In this document: positions 1 through 8,033 of the stretch, piece by piece
Layout of the letters: each line of letters begins with the position of its first letter
How positions within the stretch are numbered: the stretch's first letter is position 1
NCBI GenBank assembly: GCA_000949895.1
Contig: JWIT01000008.1
Span: 266,010 to 330,009 of the forward strand
Reading direction: 5' to 3'
Source of the DNA: Agrobacterium arsenijevicii
Lineage (GTDB): Bacteria > Pseudomonadota > Alphaproteobacteria > Rhizobiales > Rhizobiaceae
DNA length: 64,000 nt
Made by a program: the position numbers and the translations under genes
The notes under the pieces: generated by a model
Told to the model about the DNA's origin: nothing
The model's input: the letters and a program-made list of their open reading frames with translations, nothing else
Database searches by the model: none

Positions 1-174
1 TTGCGTATCCAATTCCCACATCTCGGCGCCCAGTTCGGATGCCAGCCTGAATGCCTCAAGCGTGTTTTCGCGCGCATGGCCGCTCGCGCCGCGATGACCG
101 ATACAGAATGGAAGCCTGCCCTTGCTGGAAGGCCAACCAAAACGCTCGAAGAATGAGGAAAAATCATGGATCAT
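1..174 (-). CDS. Glycerophosphodiester phosphodiesterase, N-terminal part (gene runs off the window)
   Basis: Reading the minus strand from an ATG at 174-172 gives 58 uninterrupted codons up to the window edge. Residues 24-35 read CIGHRGASGHAR, followed by ENTLEAF and, near the edge, EMWELDTQ. The HRG, ENT..AF and E-x-D blocks are the N-terminal signature of the GDPD TIM-barrel family, which hydrolyses glycerophosphodiesters to glycerol 3-phosphate and an alcohol. The metal-binding and catalytic residues visible so far (His, Arg, Glu, Asp) are intact. No signal peptide is visible, so it is probably cytoplasmic. The rest of the gene lies left of the window. Its nearness to a three-carbon kinase and, further on, a Ugp-like importer suggests glycerol-phosphate metabolism, but this is inference. 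Confidence 0.8.
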   Translation of the reverse strand, partial: MIHDFSSFFERFGWPSSKGRLPFCIGHRGASGHARENTLEAFRLASELGAEMWELDTQ

Positions 175-489
175 CAAAGCTTCCGTCCGTCATTGTCGCC
201 CGCCGGGCAAATTGGTTTCAAAATTTGACTGACGACCTATAACCAAGAACCGATGCAGAAACATGTACGCCGGGGTGGCTCTTCCCCCAACTCGTGAGAT
301 CGTTGTTTCGCTAAACATTCATTATGCCCATAGGGATGCAGATCGGCAGGCCCCTCTCCGTGCTGCGGACTGACCAGGCAAAACATCCGCACTTGCTAGC
401 TGCCTGATTCTTCATGCCGCTGTGCTGCGTGAACAATCACTCATTGGCACGCGCACCCCGTCCGTTACAACAGATAGAAAAATCTCCGC
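175..489. other. Gene-free stretch upstream of the GDPD gene
   Basis: No open frame with protein-like composition was found on either strand. The part near 175-240 must hold the promoter of the leftward GDPD gene. No clear operator or terminator was recognised. The right end abuts a decayed MFS transporter fragment. Confidence 0.5.
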
Positions 490-714
490 TCCCGCGTTGT
501 TCTCGGCGTTGTTTCCTGCGCGTGCTCGTTATACCGGCCTTGTGAGGCAGGTCGGGGCCCGATCCTTGGTGGTGGTCCTTCGCCGGTGGTGGCCGTGGTG
601 CTGTCTGGCGAATACGGCTCCTCCACCTCGATCGCGCATTATATGGTCGGTATCGCCATTCTGTCCGCCATTTGCACGCTGGCTTTGACAATGCACCCCG
701 ACCAGGTGGAATGA
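490..714 (+). pseudogene. Remnant of an MFS metabolite:H+ symporter (C-terminal end, frameshifted)
   Basis: One frame near 490-535 reads ALFSALFPARARYTG, which matches the block before the last third of shikimate/metabolite symporters of the major facilitator superfamily (usually F-S-E-L-F-P-x-R-V-R-Y-T-G). About 20 bases on, a different frame carries PILGGGPSPVVAVVL, then EYGSSTSIAHYMVGIA and a hydrophobic helix, ending in a TGA at 712-714. In intact homologues these blocks belong to a single frame with roughly ten more residues between them. A small deletion plus frameshift therefore separates them, and nothing upstream encodes the other ten helices. It is a dead fragment just before the kinase gene and may show that a transporter once belonged to that operon. 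Confidence 0.6.
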
Positions 715-749
715 TATGTGCAAGCTTACACTCCAGGGAGACGTTGACC

Positions 750-2441
750 GTGAAAAAACTCATCAACAAACCATCCGCCGTAGTTCGGGAAATGCTGGAA
801 GGCATTGTCGGCCTTAATCCTGGTCTGGCTCTTCTCGATACCGAAAACGTGGTGGTGCGCGCCGATCTGCCTGCGGCCGCCGACCGACCAGTAGCTGTCA
901 TTTCGGGTGGCGGCGCCGGGCACGAACCGGCACATGCGGGTTACGTGGGCGAAGGCATGCTGACGGCCGCCGTTACCGGCGAAGTGTTCACCTCGCCGAG
1001 CGTTGATGCTGTTCTTGCCGCCATCCGCGCCACTGCCGGGCCGGCAGGCGCGCTGTTGGTAGTGAAGAACTACACCGGTGACCGCCTGAATTTCGGCATC
1101 GCCGCCGAACTCGCGACGATCGAGGGCATCCCGATCGAAATCGTTGTCGTGGCCGATGACGTTGCATTGTCGGGTATCGTTCCGCGCGAGCGGCGGCGCG
1201 GCATCGCCGGCACCGTCTTCGTCCACAAGATCGCCGGGGCCGCTGCGGCAAGCGGCAAGCCTTTGGCAGAAATCGCATCGCTTGTCCGCTCAGCCGCGCA
1301 GCGCATAGGCACGATGGGTGTGGCACTGGGCGCATGCACCGTACCGGCAGTTGGGAAACCCGGCTTCATCCTTGCAGATGACGAGATCGAGCTTGGCCTT
1401 GGCATTCATGGTGAAAAAGGCATCGAGCGCACTGGCTTGATGTCCGCCGACACGCTGGTCGACCGGCTTGTCGACACCATTGTCGCAGACCTCGATATCA
1501 GAAGCGGCAACCGTGTCGCCCTGATGATTAACGGCCTTGGTGCGACGCCGCCAATGGAACTGGCGATCGTAGCTCGTCGCGCTCTCGCTGTGTTGCGCCA
1601 GAAGGGCATCACCGTCGAGCGGGCCTGGAGCGGTGACTTCCTGACCGCCATAGAAATGCCGGGGGCCTCCATCTCGCTGTTTTCCCTGGAAGCAGGCGAG
1701 ACCGATCTTCTTGATGCTCCCACCGGTGCCTCGGCATGGCCGATCGGTGGCGTTGTTCCGCAGGCAGCCAAAATCCTGCCTGTTGTCACCGTCGCCGAGG
1801 ACAACAGCGTATTGTGCGAGACCGCAAACTGCGATGCAGCCAAGATAAAAGCAATCGGGCTTGCCATTGCTGCTGCCCTGGAAAAATCTGAAGCCTATCT
1901 GACCGATCTCGACAGCAGGGCTGGCGACGGCGATCTTGGCGCCAGCATGCTGCGCGGAGCCGAGGCGATCAGGGCGCTGCCGGATAAGGCCTGGCTCAAC
2001 CCGGCGCAGGCATTGGTCTCGATCGGCAACGCACTGCGGCGCGCCATTGCCGGCAGTTCCGGACCATTTTACGCCATTGCTCTGACTCGCGCCGGGCGCA
2101 AGCTTGCCGAAAACGGTACATTCACCGTCAAGGATTTCACGCAGGCACTGGCAATTGCAATCGCAGCAATCAGCGACACCGGCGGCGCCAAGCCCGGCGA
2201 CCGCACGATGCTCGATGCCTTGCAGCCGGCGCTCAACACTTTGCAGGCAGCGGCCGGCACCGATGCAAAAGCCATATGGATGAAAGCTGCAGAGGCTGCC
2301 GAAGCGGGCACCAAGGCAACGGAGAGCATGTCACCCCGGCTTGGCCGGGCCAGCTATCTGGGAGAACGCGCCGTCGGCGTGCCGGATGGCGGAGCGGCAG
2401 CGGTTGCAGTCTGGATGAGGGCGCTGGCGGAAGCTTTGTAA
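750..2441 (+). CDS. Single-chain dihydroxyacetone-type kinase (DhaK-DhaL fusion)
   Basis: The 563-residue product combines both halves of an ATP-dependent dihydroxyacetone kinase. Residues 1-330 are a DhaK domain with the glycine-rich SGGGAGHEP block near 52-60 and the substrate-binding histidine (His220) in GIHGEKG, which forms a hemiaminal with the ketone in characterised enzymes. Residues 365-563 are a DhaL ATP-binding domain with the Asp triad in TDLDSRAGDGDLG (385-397) and AGSSGP (434-439). Having DhaL in the same chain means it uses ATP rather than the PTS. The chosen start is GTG at 750, with AGGGAG about eight bases upstream; an ATG at 672 would place pseudogene-derived residues in front. 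Family members also phosphorylate erythrulose or other short ketoses, so the true substrate is open. It stands alone. Confidence 0.85.
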   Translation: MKKLINKPSAVVREMLEGIVGLNPGLALLDTENVVVRADLPAAADRPVAVISGGGAGHEPAHAGYVGEGMLTAAVTGEVFTSPSVDAVLAAIRATAGPAGALLVVKNYTGDRLNFGIAAELATIEGIPIEIVVVADDVALSGIVPRERRRGIAGTVFVHKIAGAAAASGKPLAEIASLVRSAAQRIGTMGVALGACTVPAVGKPGFILADDEIELGLGIHGEKGIERTGLMSADTLVDRLVDTIVADLDIRSGNRVALMINGLGATPPMELAIVARRALAVLRQKGITVERAWSGDFLTAIEMPGASISLFSLEAGETDLLDAPTGASAWPIGGVVPQAAKILPVVTVAEDNSVLCETANCDAAKIKAIGLAIAAALEKSEAYLTDLDSRAGDGDLGASMLRGAEAIRALPDKAWLNPAQALVSIGNALRRAIAGSSGPFYAIALTRAGRKLAENGTFTVKDFTQALAIAIAAISDTGGAKPGDRTMLDALQPALNTLQAAAGTDAKAIWMKAAEAAEAGTKATESMSPRLGRASYLGERAVGVPDGGAAAVAVWMRALAEAL

Positions 2442-2810
2442 CACACCTTTACCGCCCCTAGGCGACAACACCGACACCACAACCTCCATGACGCAGCCTG
2501 CTGCGCACGCGCCCGTGCGCGCCCACCAGTTCTCCCTTTCGCCCCGGCAAGGCCGATCGTCGGTGATGGGTCGACTACCTGTCATTGGACATCGACAGCG
2601 CCGATCCGGGATTTGCGCCTGAAACCAGCAGCACCCACAGCGCGCGGAAAACGACGGCGCTTTTAGCTGACAGGGCTTTTGCTCGTAGCGACATGATGGC
2701 CGCAACATTTAACCCGCGGTTTAACCCGACATCACCATGCTGACACATTGCCAATATGGTGAGGAGTCTATAGACTTGATATCATATTATTAAACATAAA
2801 ATTAGCGAGT
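2442..2810. other. Gene-free stretch between kinase and FadR-type regulator
   Basis: No convincing gene. A 7-bp GC stem (GCGCACG, loop 2510-2513, CGTGCGC; 2503-2520) lies about 60 bases after the kinase stop but has no T-run. The last 70 bases are AT-rich and hold TGATATCA (2777-2784), which could be a promoter/operator element of the downstream regulator gene. Confidence 0.4.
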
Positions 2811-3539
2811 TTGATGACGTTGTCCCCCTCAAGACCCCGGCATTCCCCCGGTGTCAGCCTCTACGCCTCGCTTCTCAGCCAGATCGGCCAGCGTATCGTC
2901 CGTGGCGAGCTGGCGCCCGGTACTCTCTTGCCAAATGTGGAAGCGCTGAGTGCCGCCCACGGTGTCAGCCGCACGGTTATGCGGGAGGTGATGAAGGTCC
3001 TTGCCGGCAAGGGGATGGTCGAATCGCGGCCGAGGACGGGTACGCGTATCCGTCCGCGCGCGGACTGGAACTTCCTCGATTCGGACGTTCTCACCTGGCG
3101 CTATAGTGCCGCCGTATACCCCGACGATGTCAGAGCGCTTTTCGAGCTGCGTCGCGGGATCGAACCGCTTGCGGGTGCCCTGGCCGCCAAAAGGGCGACG
3201 GCGGCGGAAGTTGCAGAACTTAAGCGGTACTATGCGCAGATGGAAGAACATGCCGATGACGGAGAACGTTTCTCGGAGCCAGACCTTGCCTTTCATCAGC
3301 TTATCTTGCGCATGACCGGCAACGAACTCATCGGTTCGCTCGCAAGCCTGATCGAGGCGGCGCTGATTATGAGTTTCCGTCTGTCCAATGCCAATCCGTT
3401 GGGCCAGCGTCCCTCGCTGCCACTGCACCGTCAGGTGGTGGATTGCATCGAAACGGGTGACTCTGAGGGTGCTCAGTCAGCACTTCTCATCCTTCTCGAT
3501 GGCGCAGAGGCTGACGTCCTGCGGGCGATTTCCGGCTGA
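2811..3539 (+). CDS. GntR-family transcriptional regulator, FadR subfamily
   Basis: This 242-residue protein has an N-terminal winged helix-turn-helix (about residues 15-82). It carries the typical GntR phrases IVRGELAPGTLLP and ALSAAHGVSRTVMREVMKVL, then GMVESRPRTGTRI at the wing. Residues 95-235 fit the all-helical FCD effector domain; the FELRRGIEPLAG phrase and the spaced Asp/His residues (DLAFHQLI, then HRQVVD) are the usual metal/effector ligands. Members normally repress a neighbouring sugar or acid catabolic operon until the substrate binds. It converges on the SDR gene 23 bases downstream, and the transporter beyond is a plausible co-target. The adjacent ATG codons at 2811 and 2814 are equally possible starts, and no strong ribosome site precedes either. 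Confidence 0.85.
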   Translation: MMTLSPSRPRHSPGVSLYASLLSQIGQRIVRGELAPGTLLPNVEALSAAHGVSRTVMREVMKVLAGKGMVESRPRTGTRIRPRADWNFLDSDVLTWRYSAAVYPDDVRALFELRRGIEPLAGALAAKRATAAEVAELKRYYAQMEEHADDGERFSEPDLAFHQLILRMTGNELIGSLASLIEAALIMSFRLSNANPLGQRPSLPLHRQVVDCIETGDSEGAQSALLILLDGAEADVLRAISG

Positions 3540-3562
3540 AACGGCAATCGCTGAAGCCTCGG

Positions 3563-4336
3563 TCAAACCCATCCCCCATCAACGATGAACTGCTGACTGG
3601 TGCACATGCGGCTGTCGTCCGCCGCCAGGAAAAGCGCCATCCGCGCGATATCCGATGGGGCGAGGCGGTCCGGCAGGCACTGCCGTTCGGCGATCTGCTT
3701 TTCACCTGCATCATTCAGCCAGAGTTTTATTTGCCGCTCGGTCATAACCCAGCCAGGCACCAGGCAATTGACGCGGATTCCGAAAGGGCCGAATTCGCGG
3801 GCAAGGGCTCTGGTCATGCCGGATATCGCGGCCTTGGCCGTGACATAGGCGGGGCAATCCGGATCACCGACCATCCAGGTGATCGAACCGAGATTGATGA
3901 TGGAGCCGCTCCCGGCCTGCCTCATGCCCGGCAGCACTGACTGGGCGGCGAAGAACTGGTGCCTTAGATTGACCGCCATGCGGTCATCCCAAAAGGGAAC
4001 GTCGACTGCCTCTGTCGCATGACGGTCGTCGTTTCCCGCATTGTTGAGCAGTACCTGTATTGCGCCGTGGCGGCTTTCAGCTTCGACAATAGACCTGCGG
4101 AGTGCCTCTACATCCCGAAGGTCGCAGGGAAGAAAATGGGGAACGGGACCACCATCTGCGGCGATGGCTTCAACAAGCGATCGCGATGCACTCTCGTCGA
4201 TATCGACAAAAGCGACACGGGCTCCTTGCGCACAGAAGTGCCTGACGAGGCTTTCGCCGATCCCACTGCCGCCACCGGTGATGAACACGCTCCGATCCTG
4301 AAGGCTGGGATAGGTGGCAAAATTCTGTGTCGTCAT
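3563..4336 (-). CDS. Short-chain dehydrogenase/reductase, probable sugar dehydrogenase
   Basis: A classical 257-residue SDR. The cofactor loop TGGGSGIG lies near residues 20-27 and an Asp (FVDIDES) ends beta-2, which favours NAD over NADP. NNAG follows near residue 94, then an active-site Ser in GSITWM and YVTAK giving the Tyr-x3-Lys pair. The C-terminus has the usual FLAADDSRMCTSQ and VDGG substrate-loop and core residues. The DCPAYVTAK surroundings resemble sugar 1-dehydrogenases of rhizobia (arabinose, galactose, fucose types), but the exact sugar cannot be read from sequence. It converges with the FadR regulator gene and is divergent from the ABC importer, so transport, oxidation and control probably form one unit. 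AGGA lies about ten bases before the ATG. Confidence 0.82.
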   Translation of the reverse strand: MTTQNFATYPSLQDRSVFITGGGSGIGESLVRHFCAQGARVAFVDIDESASRSLVEAIAADGGPVPHFLPCDLRDVEALRRSIVEAESRHGAIQVLLNNAGNDDRHATEAVDVPFWDDRMAVNLRHQFFAAQSVLPGMRQAGSGSIINLGSITWMVGDPDCPAYVTAKAAISGMTRALAREFGPFGIRVNCLVPGWVMTERQIKLWLNDAGEKQIAERQCLPDRLAPSDIARMALFLAADDSRMCTSQQFIVDGGWV

Positions 4337-4650
4337 GAGAGGGCGGTCCTGTGAAATGCGGAGATGCGTTTATGTCGAGAGTTACACCTGTCGTATGACA
4401 GAATGCAAAAGCCCACAATAATACGAATAATAATATTATTGTCATCCATCTGTCACTGCCTGCGGGCTATTGGTCTCGTGCTTTGGGAAAGATGTTCGGG
4501 TCGACGGAAGATGGACGATAGAAAACAACGGATCTGGTTCTCTGGTGGTACGGCTGACCATGCCCTCAAGTCGGCTGTTGTCGGCGCCGCTCAGGCGCAG
4601 CAGCTATTCGATCATCCAATCATAATTGCTGCAGACGGGGTGGAAGCCCG
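4337..4650. other. Divergent promoter region of the SDR and ABC importer
   Basis: Two inverted repeats stand out: CTGTC-GTAT-GACAG (4388-4401) and the perfect 12-base palindrome AATAATATTATT (4429-4440). The octamer ATATTATT also occurs at 2784-2791 just before the FadR gene. A possible small reading frame (4511-4657) occupies the right end. Confidence 0.45.
4388..4401. promoter_or_regulatory. Candidate GntR/FadR operator
   Basis: The perfect inverted repeat CTGTC-GTAT-GACAG lies 52 bases upstream of the SDR start and on the importer side. TGT...ACA cores with a short spacer are common in FadR-type operators. The assignment to the regulator at 2811-3539 is inference from position. Confidence 0.35.
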
Positions 4651-4657
4651 ATGCTGA
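4511..4657 (+). CDS. Possible small ORF or 3' remnant coupled to the importer
   Basis: A 48-codon frame (ATG 4511, TGA 4655-4657) overlaps the permease start in the arrangement ATGCTGA, as in translationally coupled genes. The peptide has ordinary protein-like composition (for example KSAVVGAAQAQQLFDHP) but matches no family I can name. The importer lacks an ATPase gene, so this could be the tail of a lost upstream gene, although no ATPase motif is present. No clear ribosome site precedes it. It may also be chance. Confidence 0.25.
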   Translation: MDDRKQRIWFSGGTADHALKSAVVGAAQAQQLFDHPIIIAADGVEARC

Positions 4658-5508
4658 ACAGTCGAACCCGCAGGGGTTTCCGTCTGGATGCCGGGTGGCT
4701 TTGTCTTGTGCCACTCGCTGCTTTCCTGCTCCTCTATGAACTCATGCCACTGGCCGGACTGGTGAAATCGGCCTTCACCGTCGATGGCCGTCTGTCGCTG
4801 CAAAACATCGTGCGGGCCTTCCAGCCGTCGATCATCAGCGCCTTTGTCAACAGTTTGACGCTTTCCGCCGTCGTTGCGGTGATCGGTACAATCGCTGGCG
4901 CGTTGCTCGCCTATATTATCGTGACGGCTGGCAGCCGGGTTGTCCGCAACGCACTGACAGCTCTGGCGGATGTCTCGGCGAATTTCGGCGGTGCGCCGCT
5001 CGCCTTCGCCTTCGTCATCACGCTCGGGTCAACGGGCATGATCACGCTGATGTTGAAGCAGACGGGTGTCGAACTTTATCCGGGCTTTCGTATCTATTCG
5101 TTGCAAGGGCTGGTTCTCGCCTATCTCTATTTCGAGATCCCCCTCGCCATCCTGCTGCTCATTCCGTCCATGGAAGGGCTGCGGACGGAATGGCGCGAGG
5201 CCGCCTACAGCCTTGGTGCGAGCAAGCGGCAATATTGGTGGAACGTCGCGCTGCCGATCCTGCGGCCCAGCCTCATCAGTTGTCTCAGCCTGCTGTTCGC
5301 CAACGCTTTTGGCGCCTATGCAACGGCGTGGACGCTAACCGGCTCGTCGGTCAATCTCGTGACCGTGCAGATTGCCGCTCTGGTGCGTGGCGAGGTCCAG
5401 CTCGATCCCGGCTTGGCGGACGCCATCGCCATGCTCTCTCTCGTCATCATGATGATATCCGTATCCGTTCATCGGCTCCTGAGCATGTGCAAGAGGGGGC
5501 AAACATGA
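4651..5508 (+). CDS. ABC importer permease 1 (binding-protein-dependent, iron/polyamine/phosphonate type)
   Basis: This 285-residue inner-membrane protein has about six hydrophobic helices and the cytoplasmic EAA loop (EAAYSLGASKRQYWW...LP, near residues 177-200) that contacts the ATPase. The order permease, permease, binding protein and the helix pattern fit the BPD_transp_1 group of Fe3+, polyamine, thiamine and 2-aminoethylphosphonate systems. Its TGA overlaps the next ATG (ATGA at 5505-5508), so the two permeases are translationally coupled. The substrate is not evident from this subunit. No ATPase gene lies in the operon or nearby in the correct orientation. Confidence 0.85.
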   Translation: MLNSRTRRGFRLDAGWLCLVPLAAFLLLYELMPLAGLVKSAFTVDGRLSLQNIVRAFQPSIISAFVNSLTLSAVVAVIGTIAGALLAYIIVTAGSRVVRNALTALADVSANFGGAPLAFAFVITLGSTGMITLMLKQTGVELYPGFRIYSLQGLVLAYLYFEIPLAILLLIPSMEGLRTEWREAAYSLGASKRQYWWNVALPILRPSLISCLSLLFANAFGAYATAWTLTGSSVNLVTVQIAALVRGEVQLDPGLADAIAMLSLVIMMISVSVHRLLSMCKRGQT

Positions 5509-6338
5509 ACGGGCATTCTCTTGTCGCGGAGCGCTCACCTGTTTCCGGCACGGTACGGACGGTCACGGTTCTTGTCTTCGTGGCATACATGGCGCTTCCG
5601 CTCCTGGCCACGGCCCTCTTTTCCGTCTCCGTCCGGTGGGACCGGACGCTCTGGCCAGAGGGCTACACGCTTGACTGGTGGATCAAGGTCACGTCAAGAC
5701 GGGCCTTCAGCACCGTTCTTTACAATTCGCTGGTGCTATCGGTGGCAACTGTCGTGTTGTCGCTGCTCCTGGTGGCGCCTGCGGCCTACTGGGTGCACCT
5801 GCGGCAGGCGCGACTGAAACCGCTGCTCGAGATGCTTGCCGTCCTGCCCTTCGGATTTCCCGCCGTCGTGCTGGCGCTTGGCCTGCTGCGGCTCTATGCG
5901 GGCGTTTCCTTCCCGCTTTTCGATCCCGCGGCCCTGCTGCTGGGATCCTATGTCGTCGTTACGCTGCCCTTCATGTACCGCTCGGTGACGAACGCGCTGG
6001 AGGCCGTCGACATCCACATGCTGTCGGAGGCGGCGCAGAGCCTTGGTGCCAGCGCCCGCCAGACGTTCTTCATGGTCATTGCGCCGAACATCCGCCACGG
6101 CCTTGTGAACGGAAGCCTTCTCGTCTTTTCCGCAGCCTTTGCCGAATTCGCCCTGGCGAACCTGCTCGTCGGAACCCGGTTCAAGACCTTCCCGATCTAC
6201 CTCGTGGAGTTCACCCGGTTCGACGCCCGTCAGGCAAGCGCGCTCGCCCTCATCAGCTTCGTCTGTGCCTGGGCCATCTCGCTTGTCCTGCTTTCCAACG
6301 CTGGCCGGAAGCGTAAGCGCTCCCGTACCGGTTCATGA
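5505..6338 (+). CDS. ABC importer permease 2
   Basis: This 277-residue partner of the preceding permease has about six transmembrane helices, the first beginning near residue 20 (TVTVLVFVAYMALPLLATAL). A second EAA loop (SEAAQSLGASARQTFF) lies near residues 174-189. A heterodimer of the two proteins would form the channel. An in-frame extension back to 5190 is possible but would lie wholly inside the first permease gene; the overlapping ATGA start is the normal operon arrangement. The binding-protein gene begins 27 bases downstream. Confidence 0.87.
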   Translation: MNGHSLVAERSPVSGTVRTVTVLVFVAYMALPLLATALFSVSVRWDRTLWPEGYTLDWWIKVTSRRAFSTVLYNSLVLSVATVVLSLLLVAPAAYWVHLRQARLKPLLEMLAVLPFGFPAVVLALGLLRLYAGVSFPLFDPAALLLGSYVVVTLPFMYRSVTNALEAVDIHMLSEAAQSLGASARQTFFMVIAPNIRHGLVNGSLLVFSAAFAEFALANLLVGTRFKTFPIYLVEFTRFDARQASALALISFVCAWAISLVLLSNAGRKRKRSRTGS

Positions 6339-6365
6339 TCCCACGCCGCAATCAGGATTGACACC

Positions 6366-7409
6366 ATGTTGATGAAAACCATGAAACACATGCTCGCCGC
6401 CACCGCCCTCGTTGCGCTGGCCGGCGCCGCCCACGCCGACGATGCGGCAATCACCGCTGGTGCTGCCAAGGAAGGCAAGCTCGTATCCTACGGCATGTCC
6501 GATGACTGGGTTAATCTCGGCGCGATCTTCGGTAAGATCGAAGATAAGTACAAGGTCGAGCACGTCGATACGGACATGACCTCCGCCGAGCAGATCACGC
6601 ATCTGCTGGCCGAAAAGGACGCTCCCGTCATGGACATTGCCGACATCGGCTATGATTTCCTGAGTCGCCTGCTCGATGAGCAGCTTGCCGCCGGCTACAA
6701 GAATGCCAGCTGGGACCAGATCAAGCCGGAATTCAAGGATGCGGACGGCCGCTGGGCCTCGGCCTACTGGGGCGCGATCTCGTTCCTCGTCAACACGGAT
6801 GTGGTCAAGACCATGCCGGCTACATGGAACGACCTGTTGAAGCCGGAATACAAGGACATGGTCTGCAGCCGTGATCCGCGCGTTTCCACCTACGCCACGG
6901 CGTCGGTGCTTGCAGCCGCTCTCGCCAATGGCGGCAACGAAGAAAACGTCCAGCCGGGCCTCGACTGGTTCAAGGCGCTGCGCGACGGCGGGAACCTGCG
7001 CAAAGGCGTCGTCCTGAACGTTGCGTCGATCCAGAAGGGCGAGTGCCCGATCTCGATCGTCTACGATTTCGACGGCATGGCCAAGCGCGACGCCACCGGC
7101 CTGCCGCTACAGGTGGTCATTCCGACCGATGGCACGGTCGGCATGCTGTTTGCCCAGTATGTCAGCGCCAACGCCCCACATCCGAACGCCGCCAAGGGCG
7201 CGCTCGACTTCCTGTTCTCCGACGAAGGCCAGCAGATGCTTGCCGCAGGCTATGCCCACCCGACACGCGACATACCCCTTCCCGCGGAAGTTAGCGCGAA
7301 GATGCTGCCGAAGGAACAGTACGAAAAGGTTCACTTCCCGAGCAACCTGAAGACGTTCTCGACGGCCATCAAATCTATCGTCGATGGCTGGACCAAGATC
7401 GCCGGCTGA
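6366..7409 (+). CDS. Periplasmic binding protein of the ABC importer
   Basis: This 347-residue secreted protein has a signal peptide (KTMKHMLAATALVALAG, then AHA-DD as the likely cleavage near residue 25). The mature part fits family-1 extracellular solute-binding proteins of the iron/polyamine/AEP type: EGKLVSYGMSDDW at the start, DIADIGYDF, WASAYWGAISFLVN, PATWNDLLKPEYKD, and a late block on removing the terminal helix (FLFSDEGQQMLAAGYAHPTR). Those phrases mark the fold, not the ligand. AGGA (6353-6356) lies nine bases before the ATG. It is the last gene of the importer operon, followed by a hairpin (7425-7452). Confidence 0.85.
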   Translation: MLMKTMKHMLAATALVALAGAAHADDAAITAGAAKEGKLVSYGMSDDWVNLGAIFGKIEDKYKVEHVDTDMTSAEQITHLLAEKDAPVMDIADIGYDFLSRLLDEQLAAGYKNASWDQIKPEFKDADGRWASAYWGAISFLVNTDVVKTMPATWNDLLKPEYKDMVCSRDPRVSTYATASVLAAALANGGNEENVQPGLDWFKALRDGGNLRKGVVLNVASIQKGECPISIVYDFDGMAKRDATGLPLQVVIPTDGTVGMLFAQYVSANAPHPNAAKGALDFLFSDEGQQMLAAGYAHPTRDIPLPAEVSAKMLPKEQYEKVHFPSNLKTFSTAIKSIVDGWTKIAG

Positions 7410-7424
7410 TTTTGTGATCCCTAG

Positions 7425-7452
7425 ACGGGGCTGCGTTACCGCGTGGCCCCGT
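7425..7452 (+). terminator. Possible transcription terminator hairpin after the importer
   Basis: ACGGGGC (7425-7431) pairs perfectly with GCCCCGT (7446-7452) 16 bases after the binding-protein stop, with a 14-base loop that can form a further small GCG/CGC pairing. There is no T-run downstream, so factor-independent termination is uncertain. Confidence 0.4.
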
Positions 7453-7531
7453 TCGCGTCGCATGACATGCATGACAAATCTCCATGATCCGTATTCCGAG
7501 ATTCGACCGAAACCAACATGCGAGCCGAGCG

Positions 7532-7831
7532 CTAGGAAAGGTTCTCCTGGTAGAAAAAGAGAACTGCAGCGAAGATGAGAACACCAACGGCCGCCAGGCC
7601 AAAACCACGCAACGAGGAAGCACGATCCTTCTGAAGCAGAGCTGCCACAAAAGCGCAGAGAGACCAGAGGGCTGTGAAAATTATCAACAACCAAGAGTAC
7701 AGAAACGGACCAAGGTCGTAGCCTCCCCCGCCAATTGATGGTGCAGAGCTTGTATCGACCTGAGCCGCGATCAGAACCGATACCGGGATTGCTAGTGTCA
7801 GTAGCCACAAATAAAGCGACTTGTTTTTCAT
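7532..7831 (-). CDS. Small hypothetical membrane protein
   Basis: A 99-residue protein starting at the ATG at 7831 (MKNKSLYLWLLTLAIP). Hydrophobic segments lie at about residues 6-22, 42-66 and 78-94, separated by a Gly-rich stretch (SIGGGGYDLG) and a charged loop (QKDRASS). This is consistent with a three-helix inner-membrane protein; the first helix could instead be an uncleaved signal. The frame continues upstream without another good start. Its family is not recognised and its position between two unrelated operons gives no functional clue. Confidence 0.5.
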   Translation of the reverse strand: MKNKSLYLWLLTLAIPVSVLIAAQVDTSSAPSIGGGGYDLGPFLYSWLLIIFTALWSLCAFVAALLQKDRASSLRGFGLAAVGVLIFAAVLFFYQENLS

Positions 7832-8033
7832 CGGCAGTGCACTCGCCTTCTTCTCGGAGCTTGGCCCTTGGCTAGGGAACCTATGTCTGAACTCACGTGG
7901 CTCGGCAATATGCCCGATAGTTCGGGCGAGTGGCAGCTCCAAGTGCCTGGTTGGCCGTGCCGGCTGTCGTGTGTCCTGCACATCGCACGCAATACGGCAC
8001 TCTTCTGGCGCAAATTTTTCCCTGCAGACCCTG

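Noticed and set aside
2503..2520. 7-bp GC stem after the kinase gene
   Set aside because: No T-run and some distance from the stop; in GC-rich DNA such a stem is readily expected by chance.
2708..2728. Direct repeat TTTAACCC-GCGG-TTTAACCC
   Set aside because: Only two short units; no evidence that it is a regulatory iteron.
5190..6316. N-terminal extension and alternate frame over the second permease
   Set aside because: The extension lies inside permease 1 and the alternate frame is Arg/Gly/Pro-rich; the ATGA-coupled start at 5505 explains the gene.
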